A DNA stretch of 14,035 bases from assembly GCA_019419725.1 (NCBI GenBank), contig DXZL01000029.1, positions 1 to 14,035 of the forward strand. The letters are read 5' to 3'. The DNA comes from Veillonella sp. GTDB lineage: Bacteria; Bacillota; Negativicutes; Veillonellales; Veillonellaceae. Numbering within the stretch: position 1 is the first letter of the stretch; the number at the start of each line of letters is the position of its first letter. Made by a program: the position numbers and the translations under genes. The notes under the pieces are model-generated. The model was not told the DNA's origin, searched no databases, and worked only from the letters and a program-made list of their open reading frames with translations. Positions 1 to 7,886 of this stretch are shown here, one piece after another.

Positions 1-36
1 AGCATTATCTACAATACTGCAAAAATACTGACTCAT
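1..36 (-). CDS. Start of the third men-operon gene, probably menH (partial)
   Basis: Only the first 12 codons are present (MSQYFCSIVDNA); the gene runs off the left edge. Its ATG overlaps the menD stop in an ATGA arrangement, and a GGAGG ribosome site lies 7 bases upstream inside the menD end, so translation is probably coupled to menD. After menF and menD, the next pathway step is MenH, an alpha/beta hydrolase that removes pyruvate from SEPHCHC to give SHCHC, so menH is the best guess. The 12 residues alone cannot prove it; menC, menB or menE are alternatives. Confidence 0.6.
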   Translation of the reverse strand, partial: MSQYFCSIVDNA

Positions 37-1784
37 AGTAATGCCTCCATATCAAGTGAAACTTTCGTATATTTCTTATGTAACTGTCGACTATATTCCC
101 GATTTGTAGGGATTTCAATGATATGAACGCCAGATTCTGAGCTAACCTTAGCTAGTACAGCACTCAATTCATCGGGACTCGCGATTTTAGTATAACCACA
201 GCCATAAAGTTTGGCAGCCCCACTGTAATCTAAGCCTTGCGATGTGGAGAACAAGTAATCAAAATGCTTCGTTCCCTTTTGTGGTAAGTATTCAAAAATA
301 CCGCCGCCATCGTTATTATGCAAAATAATCGTCAAATTGAGATTATGCGTTTTGGCTACTGCCAATCCATTTAAATCATGGAACAACGACAAGTCACCAG
401 TTACAAGATATGTAGGCAGTCCATTTGTGGCAAGACCTAGAGCGGTAGAAATAGTACCATCAATACCGTTTACACCACGATTGCCATACAGTACGGCGGT
501 AGACTCACCACTAAACCAGAAGTAATCAAAGTCCCGAATGGTCATACTATTGGCAACGAAAATTTGTCCATCTTCAGGGATTTGTTTTTGTAGCTCCCGT
601 ATGGTTCGACCTTCAAAGCAATGAGGCTCATCAATAGCTAAGCTTAGTTGCTTCTTACCCACTTGATCTAAACATCGCCATATGTTTAAGTACGTATCAG
701 AGTTATTATTTTTACCATATAAATGCGTAAATACATCAATGCTAGCTTGTACATGCATCGTAGTTTTACCTGTTGGATTCATGGAATCCATTGTAGGATT
801 AACCTCAATATATTCCACATCAGTCCAGCTAGCAATCATCTGCTGCACTCGTTTTGACACAACGATTTGGCCAAACTGAATTACACAATCTGGTTTCAAC
901 TCATGCCAAAGAGCTTGCCCTGCTAACAACGCATCATAGGTAGAAATTACAACATCTGATGTATTACAACCTCTCACATTAGACAGGGGATCCGCCAAAA
1001 TAGGGGCTTGTAAAGCCTCCCCGAAGGAACGAATCGTATCAGCCTCATCTATATCAATCTGTGGACCTGCTAAGATAAGGATACGCTCATATCTTTCTAG
1101 TAAATTATTAATCTCCTTTGTACTATCATTATTATGAGCAATATCAATAGTATTATTAATATGAGTCAAATTGTTTCTATTATCAAAGCCAAACACACTA
1201 CTATAGTTTGGCTTAACCACTTTAAAGGAACTGCGACCAGCTTCAAAATGATTACGACTCAATTCTGGCACCAATGGTTCAAAGAGAGGCACATTAATAT
1301 GGACAGATCCCTTTTTAGTATCCATCGCTTTCATATAGGCTTTACGAGCTACTTGGCGTGGATATGTATAGTAATGAGATTCTTGAGGCACTGCTAATTC
1401 TTCGTAATAATTTACAGCGGTACCAAAAATTTTCTGTTGGTCTACTGTTTGCGGAGCCCCTACGTGTAACAACGTGTGTGGTCTATCTGCAGATAATACG
1501 ATGAGAGGCACACCGCTATATTGAGCCTCTAAAATAGCGGGCAAATAATGAGCCACTGCCGAACCAGAGGTACAAACGAGTACAGTTGGTTCCTTATGAG
1601 CCTTTGCAATGCCAAGAGCCATAAAACTAGCAGAGCGCTCATCTATATTCATAAAGGTTTCAAATCCTTCATGCTCCGTAAAAAGCATGGCCATCGTAGT
1701 AGAACGAGAGCCAGGGCTAAACACCGCATGACGGACGCCGAGTTGGTAGAATTCGTCTACCAAGGCAGCAATATATTCATTCAT
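33..1784 (-). CDS. menD: 2-succinyl-5-enolpyruvyl-6-hydroxy-3-cyclohexene-1-carboxylate synthase (MenD)
   Basis: MenD is a cytoplasmic thiamine-diphosphate enzyme that joins isochorismate and 2-oxoglutarate (with loss of CO2) to make SEPHCHC, the first committed step of classical menaquinone synthesis. The 583-residue protein has the FSPGSRS motif near residues 22-28, the DER segment whose Glu (about 49) should activate the cofactor, the SADRP segment in the N-terminal domain, and the GDLSLFHDLNGL...NNDGGGIF cofactor/metal motif around residues 463-497. Length is slightly above the usual 550-580; an Asn-rich stretch near residues 200-230 between domains may account for this. The frame is open five codons further upstream to a TTG at 1799, but I chose the ATG at 1784 because AAGGG lies 6 bases before it. 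It is 39 bases after menF and overlaps the following gene by 4 bases, so it belongs to one operon. Confidence 0.95.
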   Translation of the reverse strand: MNEYIAALVDEFYQLGVRHAVFSPGSRSTTMAMLFTEHEGFETFMNIDERSASFMALGIAKAHKEPTVLVCTSGSAVAHYLPAILEAQYSGVPLIVLSADRPHTLLHVGAPQTVDQQKIFGTAVNYYEELAVPQESHYYTYPRQVARKAYMKAMDTKKGSVHINVPLFEPLVPELSRNHFEAGRSSFKVVKPNYSSVFGFDNRNNLTHINNTIDIAHNNDSTKEINNLLERYERILILAGPQIDIDEADTIRSFGEALQAPILADPLSNVRGCNTSDVVISTYDALLAGQALWHELKPDCVIQFGQIVVSKRVQQMIASWTDVEYIEVNPTMDSMNPTGKTTMHVQASIDVFTHLYGKNNNSDTYLNIWRCLDQVGKKQLSLAIDEPHCFEGRTIRELQKQIPEDGQIFVANSMTIRDFDYFWFSGESTAVLYGNRGVNGIDGTISTALGLATNGLPTYLVTGDLSLFHDLNGLAVAKTHNLNLTIILHNNDGGGIFEYLPQKGTKHFDYLFSTSQGLDYSGAAKLYGCGYTKIASPDELSAVLAKVSSESGVHIIEIPTNREYSRQLHKKYTKVSLDMEALL

Positions 1785-1823
1785 TATATTCCCTTTCAAA
1801 CACCCCTAGAGGTACGGAAACAA

Positions 1824-2966
1824 TTATAAAGCATCCAAAATGGTACGCATTTTATTATTAGTTTCAGCGTATTCTTCATCCGCATCAGACTCGGCTACAA
1901 CGCCACACCCTGCATAGGCATATAGTACATTATCCATGATAAGAGCAGATCGAATAGCAACCACAACAATGCCGTCCCCCATATCTTTCATAAAGCCAAA
2001 AGGTGCTGCGTACATACCACGCTCATGGGCTTCATACTTTTGTAATAAGGCTAGCGCCTTTTCTCGAGGTTCACCACCAAGGGCTGGTGTAGGGTGTAAC
2101 AATTTAGCCCATTCCACAAGAGATTTTGTACTATCCTTTGCAGTAATTATGGTACGCAAATGATAGAGGTGAGATAACTCCATAATACCGGTTTCCCCTA
2201 CAGTAACATCTGGAGTAATCGCTTTCATCGTATTCACGATACGGTCGCGAACGATATTATGTTCTACAAGATTTTTCTTATTACTTAGTAATTGTTCCTT
2301 AGTCCACGCATTAGGACCATCCTTTGGAGCAGTGCCCGCTAAGGCATAGCTTAATATTTCACTGCCACGATGGCGGACTAAAATTTCTGGCGATGCTCCT
2401 ACAAAGGTACGTCCATCCTTTTCGTAACCAAAGATAAAACAATTAGGATTATTATCGACTAAGTTAGCCAAGATACTTGCCACATTATATGGTGTTTCAC
2501 TAGTGAATTCCACCTCGCGAGAGGAGACGACCTTAGTCATTTCACCGCGACTAATGCCATCAGCAATAGTATTCATCAAACGGTTCCATTCTGCCTTATC
2601 ATCGCTAGTTTCCTTGTAGTTATGACGAACTCGAGGTACCTCATAATTCTCAATAGGTACACTTTCACCAGCATGTAGATAGAAGGACTCGCCATTTTCT
2701 ACGATGTAATAATGAGTAAAAGCAATCATTTCATGGCCCATATTAGACCATTTAGGGTCTTTTACAGTATCAAAAAAAGTATCCCCATAAAATACATACG
2801 CATAATTATGGCGATCGTCATCATCTTTAACCGTCGCTAGACGTTTAGCGCCCACAACGATGCGGTCACTTTGGCGATCCACCCAAAATACGCGTTCTTC
2901 ATTGGGGAAATTCATCCAAAATGATACCGGACTATTCAGTTTTAACGGTTCTTTGTTATATTTCAT
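1824..2966 (-). CDS. menF: Isochorismate synthase (MenF)
   Basis: MenF converts chorismate to isochorismate with Mg2+, opening the menaquinone branch. The 380-residue protein ends in the conserved chorismate-binding domain of the anthranilate synthase component I / isochorismate synthase family. Visible motifs are FVGASPEILV, the LAGTAPKD segment, LHPTPALGGEPREKAL, HERGMYAAPFGF and the C-terminal AGCGVVAESDADEEYAET. The HPTPA(L/V)GG and CGVVAxSD signatures favour isochorismate synthase over anthranilate or aminodeoxychorismate synthase, and the menD neighbour agrees. The EntC siderophore-type enzyme is the alternative, but no siderophore genes are adjacent. The ATG at 2966 has no obvious Shine-Dalgarno sequence; a TTGTAT/ATACAA hairpin stands directly before it. 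The gene heads the men operon and is preceded by a leader with a terminator hairpin (3009-3043). Confidence 0.93.
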   Translation of the reverse strand: MKYNKEPLKLNSPVSFWMNFPNEERVFWVDRQSDRIVVGAKRLATVKDDDDRHNYAYVFYGDTFFDTVKDPKWSNMGHEMIAFTHYYIVENGESFYLHAGESVPIENYEVPRVRHNYKETSDDKAEWNRLMNTIADGISRGEMTKVVSSREVEFTSETPYNVASILANLVDNNPNCFIFGYEKDGRTFVGASPEILVRHRGSEILSYALAGTAPKDGPNAWTKEQLLSNKKNLVEHNIVRDRIVNTMKAITPDVTVGETGIMELSHLYHLRTIITAKDSTKSLVEWAKLLHPTPALGGEPREKALALLQKYEAHERGMYAAPFGFMKDMGDGIVVVAIRSALIMDNVLYAYAGCGVVAESDADEEYAETNNKMRTILDAL

Positions 2967-3008
2967 AGTTGTATGCCGCTATACAAAAAATAGACTATAG
3001 TAAAAACA

Positions 3009-3043
3009 CCTAATATGTAGAAGATGTACTTCTACACATTAGG
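3009..3043 (-). terminator. Terminator hairpin in the menF leader (attenuator off-state)
   Basis: Read on the minus strand, CCTAATGTGTAGAAG pairs with CTTCTACATATTAGG: 6 bp, one mismatch, 8 bp, with a 5-base loop at 3024-3028. TGTTTTTA follows at 3008-3001. It lies after the menF promoter and 40 bases before the menF start, so it would stop transcription before menF unless its 5' arm is held elsewhere. That arm can instead pair with 3077-3085. Confidence 0.75.
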
Positions 3044-3089
3044 CGCCATCAATAGATTTCAAAATTTTCGAGATGAGCCTAACGCCATC
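3036..3089 (-). promoter_or_regulatory. Candidate antiterminator helix in the menF leader
   Basis: On the minus strand, GCGTTAGGC (3085-3077) followed by TCATC (3076-3072) can pair with GATGG (3050-3046) and GCCTAATGT (3044-3036). This gives 14 pairs including three G-U, with one bulged base at 3045. It uses the 5' arm of the terminator 3009-3043, so the two folds exclude each other. A second GATGG copy (3089-3085) can instead form a 5-bp hairpin with the same TCATC and would release the terminator. This looks like a two-state switch. The signal sensed is unknown, and I do not recognise a known riboswitch class. Confidence 0.55.
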
Positions 3090-3121
3090 ACACGTTGGTG
3101 GGCCCTCTTCATATCTACATT

Positions 3122-3130
3122 ATTATAACA
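3122..3130 (-). promoter_or_regulatory. Extended -10 promoter for menF-menD
   Basis: On the minus strand the sequence reads TG-T-TATAAT: a perfect -10 box (3127-3122) with the extended TG at 3130-3129. No good -35 is visible at 16-18 bases, which is acceptable for an extended -10 promoter. Transcription should start near 3115 and give a leader of about 150 bases before menF. It lies downstream of the purine operon terminator, so the men genes appear to be a separate unit. Confidence 0.6.
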
Positions 3131-3157
3131 TAGGTACCCATTAAAAGGTAGAAAATA

Positions 3158-3200
3158 AAAACCTCTACACACATGTAATATGCATGAGTGTAGAGGTTTT
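3158..3200 (-). terminator. Rho-independent terminator of the pur operon
   Basis: AAAACCTCTACAC (3158-3170) and GTGTAGAGGTTTT (3188-3200) form a perfect 13-bp stem. Inside the 17-base loop, two CATG copies can add 4 bp. On the minus strand it is followed by a run of T (TTTTTATTTT), as expected for the end of the purE-to-purD transcript. The A-rich left side and T-rich right side could also allow plus-strand function, but no plus-strand gene leads into it. Confidence 0.88.
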
Positions 3201-3201
3201 A

Positions 3202-3283
3202 CTTTGTTCAAAACGTTTTTTTTGCTGTATTTAAAACGCTGTTACTGTATTCAAAACACTTTTTCTTTATTTGAAAGCTTTCG
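3202..3283. repeat. Imperfect ~20-bp tandem repeat at the 3' end of purD
   Basis: There are about four degenerate copies on the plus strand: 3202-3224, 3225-3244 (CTGTATTTAAAACGCTGTTA), 3245-3264 (CTGTATTCAAAACACTTTTT) and 3265-3283. The last copy covers the final codons and the stop of purD. The rest lies between the purD stop and the operon terminator, so in the transcript it is 3' untranslated sequence. No function is evident. It may be a small slippage-type duplication of the gene end. Confidence 0.55.
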
Positions 3284-4529
3284 CCCCAATATCTGTACGG
3301 TATTGCATGCCCTCAAAATCAATGTGTTCTATACGCCCATAAGCTCTATCTAACGCTGTTCTAAGGTCTTTACCAAGACCTACTACGCCAAGAACGCGGC
3401 CGCCATTGGTAACATACTCGTCTCCAACGAGTTTCGTACCAGAATGGAATACGATAGTCGTATCATGTTGTTTAATATCACCATGAATCACATCACCCTT
3501 GGAGGATGTTTCAGGGTACCCTTTAGAAGCAAGAATAACACAAGCTGCCGAGGAATCTTTCCATTTCACCATATCAGCTGTTAATGTGCCTGTGGCACAA
3601 GCCATCATAACTTGACCTAAGTCACTATCAAGTAATGGCAATACTACTTGTGTTTCTGGATCACCAAAGCGGGCATTAAATTCTACAACCTTAGGACCTT
3701 GAGGCGTAATCATAAGGCCTGCATAGAGACAACCTACATAAGGCATGCCCTCTTTTTGCATAGCCTCTACCATAGGTTCTAAGATTGTTTTCATCGCTTC
3801 ATCACGCAATGCATCAGTAAGCACTAGCGCTGGTGCATAGGTACCCATACCACCTGTGTTAGGGCCTTTATCACCATCAAAGATGCGTTTATGATCTTGA
3901 GACGCAATCATAGGAACTACAGTTTTACCATCTACAAAGGCAAGTAAACTCGCCTCTTCACCTTCCATGAACTCTTCGATAACTACGGTGCTACCGGCCT
4001 CTCCAAAACGATTGCCACTGAGCATATCTTCTACAGCCGCATTTGCTTCGTCAATACTCATAGCCACTACAACACCCTTGCCAGCTGCTAAGCCATCCGC
4101 TTTAACAACAATGGGCGCCCCTGTCGTAGCAATGAATGCTTTCGCTTCTTCTACGTTGTGAAATACACCATAGGCAGCAGTCGGTATGTTATATTTTTTC
4201 ATAAGGTCTTTGGCAAATACCTTTGAGCCCTCTAGTTGAGCAGCTGCTTTAGATGGGCCAAATACAGGAATTTCAGCTGCATTGAGTGCATCTGCTAATC
4301 CTGCTACAAGAGGAGCCTCTGGACCAACAACGACTAAATCAACGTGATTATCTTTCAAAAAACGAATTAAATGATCGCTTTGCTGCCAATCAATGCCGAC
4401 TAGCTCTGCACAATCTGACATGGCCGCACTGCCAGGAATGGCATATACCTTTGTTACGCTAGGGCTGATGGACAAGCGCCATGCTAAGGCATGTTCGCGG
4501 CCGCCGCTACCGATTACACATACTTTCAT
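3267..4529 (-). CDS. purD: Phosphoribosylamine-glycine ligase (GAR synthetase, PurD)
   Basis: PurD joins phosphoribosylamine and glycine using ATP, the second step of de novo purine synthesis. The 420-residue length is typical. The N-terminal GSGGREHALAWRL (7-19) is the family signature start. GPEAPLVAGLADAL (69-82), the ATP-grasp segment VVKADGLAAGKGVVV (141-155), the QDHKRIFDGDKGPNTGGMGTY stretch (211-231) and the metal-binding EFNARFGDPETQ (283-294) are all intact. The ATG at 4529 has GGAGG four bases upstream. It is the last gene of the pur operon; the 131-base gap after purH is the longest within the operon and contains a copy of the TGATGGCG motif also found in the menF leader. A degenerate tandem repeat begins at its 3' end. 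Confidence 0.96.
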   Translation of the reverse strand: MKVCVIGSGGREHALAWRLSISPSVTKVYAIPGSAAMSDCAELVGIDWQQSDHLIRFLKDNHVDLVVVGPEAPLVAGLADALNAAEIPVFGPSKAAAQLEGSKVFAKDLMKKYNIPTAAYGVFHNVEEAKAFIATTGAPIVVKADGLAAGKGVVVAMSIDEANAAVEDMLSGNRFGEAGSTVVIEEFMEGEEASLLAFVDGKTVVPMIASQDHKRIFDGDKGPNTGGMGTYAPALVLTDALRDEAMKTILEPMVEAMQKEGMPYVGCLYAGLMITPQGPKVVEFNARFGDPETQVVLPLLDSDLGQVMMACATGTLTADMVKWKDSSAACVILASKGYPETSSKGDVIHGDIKQHDTTIVFHSGTKLVGDEYVTNGGRVLGVVGLGKDLRTALDRAYGRIEHIDFEGMQYRTDIGAKAFK

Positions 4530-4660
4530 AAATCCTCCATCGACGCCTAAACGCCATCAATACATCATTTATGTAAGCACCTATATCCTCTATAATCATC
4601 ATTACCCATCAATGATTACGAGGTAGTGCTCGACTGTAACCCTCAATTAGGCTAAACAAA

Positions 4661-6190
4661 TTAATGTTTAAAGTGACGAATACTTGTAAATACCATGGCA
4701 ATGCCCGCTTCGTCGGCAGCCTTGATGGATTCTTCATCACGAATGGATCCACCTGGTTGGATAATAGCTGCAATACCATGTTTTGCCGCTGTTTCTACAG
4801 TGTCGCCGAATGGGAAGAATGCATCAGATGCTAATACAGCGCCTTTAGCAGCATCACCCGCTTGTTCAAGGGCAATTTTTGCAGAACCAACGCGGTTCAT
4901 TTGCCCCGCCCCCACACCGAGTGTACGTTTTTCGTTAGAAATCAAAATCGCATTGGATTTTACGTGTTTTACGAGTTTCCAAGCAAATTCAAGAGCTTTC
5001 CATTGTTCCTCTGTTGGTTGAACTTTCGTAACAACTTTATAGTTAGCGCGGTCTTCTAGGATATCATCTTCTGTTTGTACTAATAGGCCACCAGAAACCT
5101 TTTTCACTGTTACTTGGCCAGATTCAGGTTTAGATAACTCAATGAGGCGAATATTTTTCTTTCCTTCAAGAATTTCTAATGCTTCTTTTGTGAAAGCAGG
5201 TGCCATGATGACTTCTAAGAAAATTTTGCTCATTTCTTCTGCAGTAGCTGCATCTACTTCACGGTTTAAAGCAACGATACCACCAAAGGCGGATACGGAG
5301 TCTGCTTCGTAGGCATTTACATAAGCATCATGCAAGGTAGCTGCCGTCGCTGCTCCACATGGATTTGTATGCTTAATGATACATGCTGCAGGATCTGTAA
5401 ATTCCCACACCATATTCCAAGCCGCTTCCATATCTACGATGTTGTTATAGGAAAGCTCTTTACCATGGAGTTGTTTCAAGGCTCCCATGCCATGAGCTTT
5501 GCCAATTTCTTTGTAGAATGCCGCTTTTTGATGCGGATTTTCACCATAGCGAAGGTCAGTTACCTTTTCATAAGCACTTAAATATTCAGGTGGTGTAGGG
5601 CCTTCGTTTAAGACACCACTCATATAGTTAGCAATAGCTACATCATATGCTGCGGTGTGAGCAAAAGCTTCTTTAGCGAGACCAAAGCGATATTCGTTAG
5701 TTAATTCACCATGTTCTTTTAGCATTGCTAGAATTTCATCATAATGGTTTGGATTTACAACGATGCCCACATACGCATGGTTTTTCGCAGCAGAACGCAC
5801 CATGGTAGGGCCGCCGATATCGATATTTTCAATAGCTTCCGCTAAGGATACATTTGGTTTGGCAATGGTTTCACGGAATGGATAGAGATTGACAACAACA
5901 AGATCAATTGGTTCAATACCATGGTCAGCCATAGCTTTTTGGTGTTCAGTATTATCGCGAATTGCCAAAATACCACCATGAACCTTGGGATGCAATGTCT
6001 TTACACGGCCGTCCATCATTTCAGGAAAACCAGTTAAAGATTCAACTGCTTTTGCTGCAATGCCCGCATCAGTAATCGCTTTAAGCGTACCACCTGTGGA
6101 ATAAATGGTTACACCTAACTCAACTAACCCCTTCGCAAAATCTACAATACCTGTTTTATCTGAAACACTAAGAAGTGCATTTTTAATCAT
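4661..6190 (-). CDS. purH: Bifunctional AICAR formyltransferase / IMP cyclohydrolase (PurH)
   Basis: PurH carries out the last two steps to IMP: formyl transfer from 10-formyl-THF to AICAR, then ring closure. At 509 residues it is full length for the two-domain enzyme. The N-terminal cyclohydrolase (MGS-like) domain has LSVSDKTG, YSTGGT (30-35), GRVKTLHPKVHGG (61-73) and DIGGPTMVRSAAKNH (124-138). The C-terminal transformylase domain has LRYGENPHQ (213-221) and the catalytic KHTNPCG (273-279), then SAFGGIVALN, GAGQMNRVGS, DAFFPFGDTV and IIQPGGSIRD. AAAGGAAG precedes the ATG at 6190. It starts 24 bases after purN in the same operon. Confidence 0.97.
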   Translation of the reverse strand: MIKNALLSVSDKTGIVDFAKGLVELGVTIYSTGGTLKAITDAGIAAKAVESLTGFPEMMDGRVKTLHPKVHGGILAIRDNTEHQKAMADHGIEPIDLVVVNLYPFRETIAKPNVSLAEAIENIDIGGPTMVRSAAKNHAYVGIVVNPNHYDEILAMLKEHGELTNEYRFGLAKEAFAHTAAYDVAIANYMSGVLNEGPTPPEYLSAYEKVTDLRYGENPHQKAAFYKEIGKAHGMGALKQLHGKELSYNNIVDMEAAWNMVWEFTDPAACIIKHTNPCGAATAATLHDAYVNAYEADSVSAFGGIVALNREVDAATAEEMSKIFLEVIMAPAFTKEALEILEGKKNIRLIELSKPESGQVTVKKVSGGLLVQTEDDILEDRANYKVVTKVQPTEEQWKALEFAWKLVKHVKSNAILISNEKRTLGVGAGQMNRVGSAKIALEQAGDAAKGAVLASDAFFPFGDTVETAAKHGIAAIIQPGGSIRDEESIKAADEAGIAMVFTSIRHFKH

Positions 6191-6214
6191 GTAACGTCTT
6201 CCTTTGCTTACACA

Positions 6215-6832
6215 TCACTCTTCAATATGAACAACTCTCCCTTTTATGGTGAGCTTGTCTTCACAAAATAGCCGTAAAGCCTCTTTATACGTTTTATGTT
6301 CGATAGGCAATAATCTATCACTCAAGGTATCCTCCGTATCATCGGGTAATACAGGAACCGTATTCTGCATAATGATAGGCCCCGTATCCATTCCCGCATC
6401 TACAAAGTGTACCGTACACCCTGTAATTTTTACGCCTCCGTCGATGGCTTGTTGATGACCATGAAGACCCGGAAAGGATGGCAATAATGCAGGATGGATA
6501 TTTAAGATTTTATGCTCATACCGCTCAATGAGCTTAGACCCTACTATGCGCATATAGCCAGCTAACACAATACCATCTATCTTATAAGGTTCTAAGGCAT
6601 CTAATTGAGCTTGTTCAAAGCTAGCTTTTGAATCATAATCGCTACGGTCGATAACAATGAGTGGAATATTCCAAGATTTGGAACGTTCCACAATTCCTGC
6701 TGTACCATGGTCTGTAATGATTACAACAAATTCACCATTTATATAACCTTCTTGCATAGCCTTATACAGTGCTTCACCATTAGAGCCACGACCACTGGCA
6801 AAGAGGGCTAACCGCTTTTTAGAATTACGCAT
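6215..6832 (-). CDS. purN: Phosphoribosylglycinamide formyltransferase (PurN)
   Basis: PurN transfers a formyl group from 10-formyl-THF to GAR to make FGAR. The protein has 205 residues. It shows FASGRGSN (11-18) for phosphate binding, the NIHPALLPSFPG motif with catalytic Asn111 and His113, and Asp149 in AGMDTGPI, matching the Asn/His/Asp triad of E. coli PurN. The reading frame is open 13 codons further upstream within purM, but the ATG at 6832 is preferred: AAGGGG lies 9 bases upstream and the product then begins just before the conserved core. Its start overlaps the purM stop by 8 bases, suggesting translational coupling. No formate-dependent PurT is seen in the window. Confidence 0.95.
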   Translation of the reverse strand: MRNSKKRLALFASGRGSNGEALYKAMQEGYINGEFVVIITDHGTAGIVERSKSWNIPLIVIDRSDYDSKASFEQAQLDALEPYKIDGIVLAGYMRIVGSKLIERYEHKILNIHPALLPSFPGLHGHQQAIDGGVKITGCTVHFVDAGMDTGPIIMQNTVPVLPDDTEDTLSDRLLPIEHKTYKEALRLFCEDKLTIKGRVVHIEE

Positions 6833-7886
6833 CGAACTCAGCCCCTTTAAGGACAACAGGACCATCACCACTTACGATGCGGCCAATTTTGTATACTGCT
6901 TCACCACGACTAGAAAGGTTTTCTTTAACCGTTTCTACATCCTTTTGGTCAACGATAACAATCATACCAATGCCCATGTTGAACGTGCGATACATTTCAC
7001 GCCAAGCAACATTGCCCCATTCTTGTAGTTTTGTAAATACAGGAAGTCGTGGCCATGTAGTTACATCTACCTCTGCAGTAACGCCCTTTGGCAATACGCG
7101 CGGAATATTTTCATAGAAGCCACCGCCAGTAATATGAACCATACCTTTTACGAGTTCTTGTTCAATCAATGGCAATACAGCTTTAGGATATAAACGTGTA
7201 GGAGTCAATAATTCTTCGCCTAAAGTTTTACCAAACTCTGGAATTTTTGTATCGATAGATAACTGTTTATGGTCAAATACAATTTTACGAACCAAGGAGA
7301 AGCCATTAGAATGGACACCAGACGATGGCAGGCCTAAAATTACGTCACCAGCTTTGATACTTTCACCAGTAATCAATTTAGGACGATCAACGATACCAAC
7401 AGCAAAACCAGCCACATCGTAATCATCGTTATCGTAGAATCCCGCCATTTCAGCAGTTTCCCCGCCTAGTAAAGCACATCCGGACTCTTTACAAGCCTCA
7501 GCCACACCGCGCACAATATCTGCTACTTTCACAGGATCAAGTTTACCAACTGCAATGTAATCGAGGAAGAATAAAGGGGTTGCACCTTGCACAAGAATAT
7601 CGTTAACACTCATGGCTACGCAATCTTGGCCGATTGTATCATGCTTATCCATCATGATAGCGAGGCGCAATTTAGTGCCTACCCCATCCGTACCAGATAC
7701 GAGCATAGGGTCAGACATAGAGTGACTAGCTAAGGAATAAAGGCCCCCAAAACCACCTAAATCACCTACAACACCAGGTGTATAGGTACGTTTCACAGAT
7801 TCTTTCATCAATTCGACGGCGCGATTACCTGCATCGATATCAACGCCTGCATCGCGATAGGTTAAACTAGTTTTATTCGAGCACAT
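6825..7886 (-). CDS. purM: Phosphoribosylformylglycinamidine cyclo-ligase (AIR synthetase, PurM)
   Basis: PurM closes the imidazole ring, converting FGAM to AIR with ATP. The 353-residue length fits the family. Family segments in order are the N-terminal LTYRDAGVDIDAGN, SGTDGVGTKLRLA, the long GQDCVAMSVNDILVQGATPLFFLDY stretch (shown here in name only by its ends GQDCVAMSVND and LFFLDY), LLGGETAEMAGFY, GLPSSGVHSNGFSLVRK and the glycine-rich HITGGGFYENIPRVLP. The start overlaps the end of purF by 14 bases, and its own end overlaps purN by 8, so the three genes are tightly packed and probably co-translated. FGAM must come from PurL, which is not in this operon but seems to begin at 13990 on the other strand. 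Confidence 0.97.
   Translation of the reverse strand: MCSNKTSLTYRDAGVDIDAGNRAVELMKESVKRTYTPGVVGDLGGFGGLYSLASHSMSDPMLVSGTDGVGTKLRLAIMMDKHDTIGQDCVAMSVNDILVQGATPLFFLDYIAVGKLDPVKVADIVRGVAEACKESGCALLGGETAEMAGFYDNDDYDVAGFAVGIVDRPKLITGESIKAGDVILGLPSSGVHSNGFSLVRKIVFDHKQLSIDTKIPEFGKTLGEELLTPTRLYPKAVLPLIEQELVKGMVHITGGGFYENIPRVLPKGVTAEVDVTTWPRLPVFTKLQEWGNVAWREMYRTFNMGIGMIVIVDQKDVETVKENLSSRGEAVYKIGRIVSGDGPVVLKGAEFDA

Noticed and set aside
3059..3112. A 17-codon leader peptide ORF in the menF leader
   Set aside because: It starts within about 3 bases of the predicted transcript end and has no ribosome site. Kept only as a remark on the menF attenuator.
4507..4602. Small 31-codon ORF in the purH-purD gap overlapping the purD start
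   Set aside because: Only a weak GATGGG precedes it; its second half merely reads the purD ribosome site and start in another frame, and it shows no recognisable domain.
4695..5021. 108-codon plus-strand ORF opposite purH
   Set aside because: It is antisense to a highly conserved enzyme gene, with a composition explained by the codon pattern of purH, and it has no ribosome site. The other plus-strand ORFs opposite menD, purD, purF and purC are rejected for the same reason.
6833..6871. Longer purN with 13 extra N-terminal residues
   Set aside because: It would lie inside purM without a ribosome site; the ATG at 6832 has AAGGGG at proper distance and overlaps the purM stop by 8 bases.
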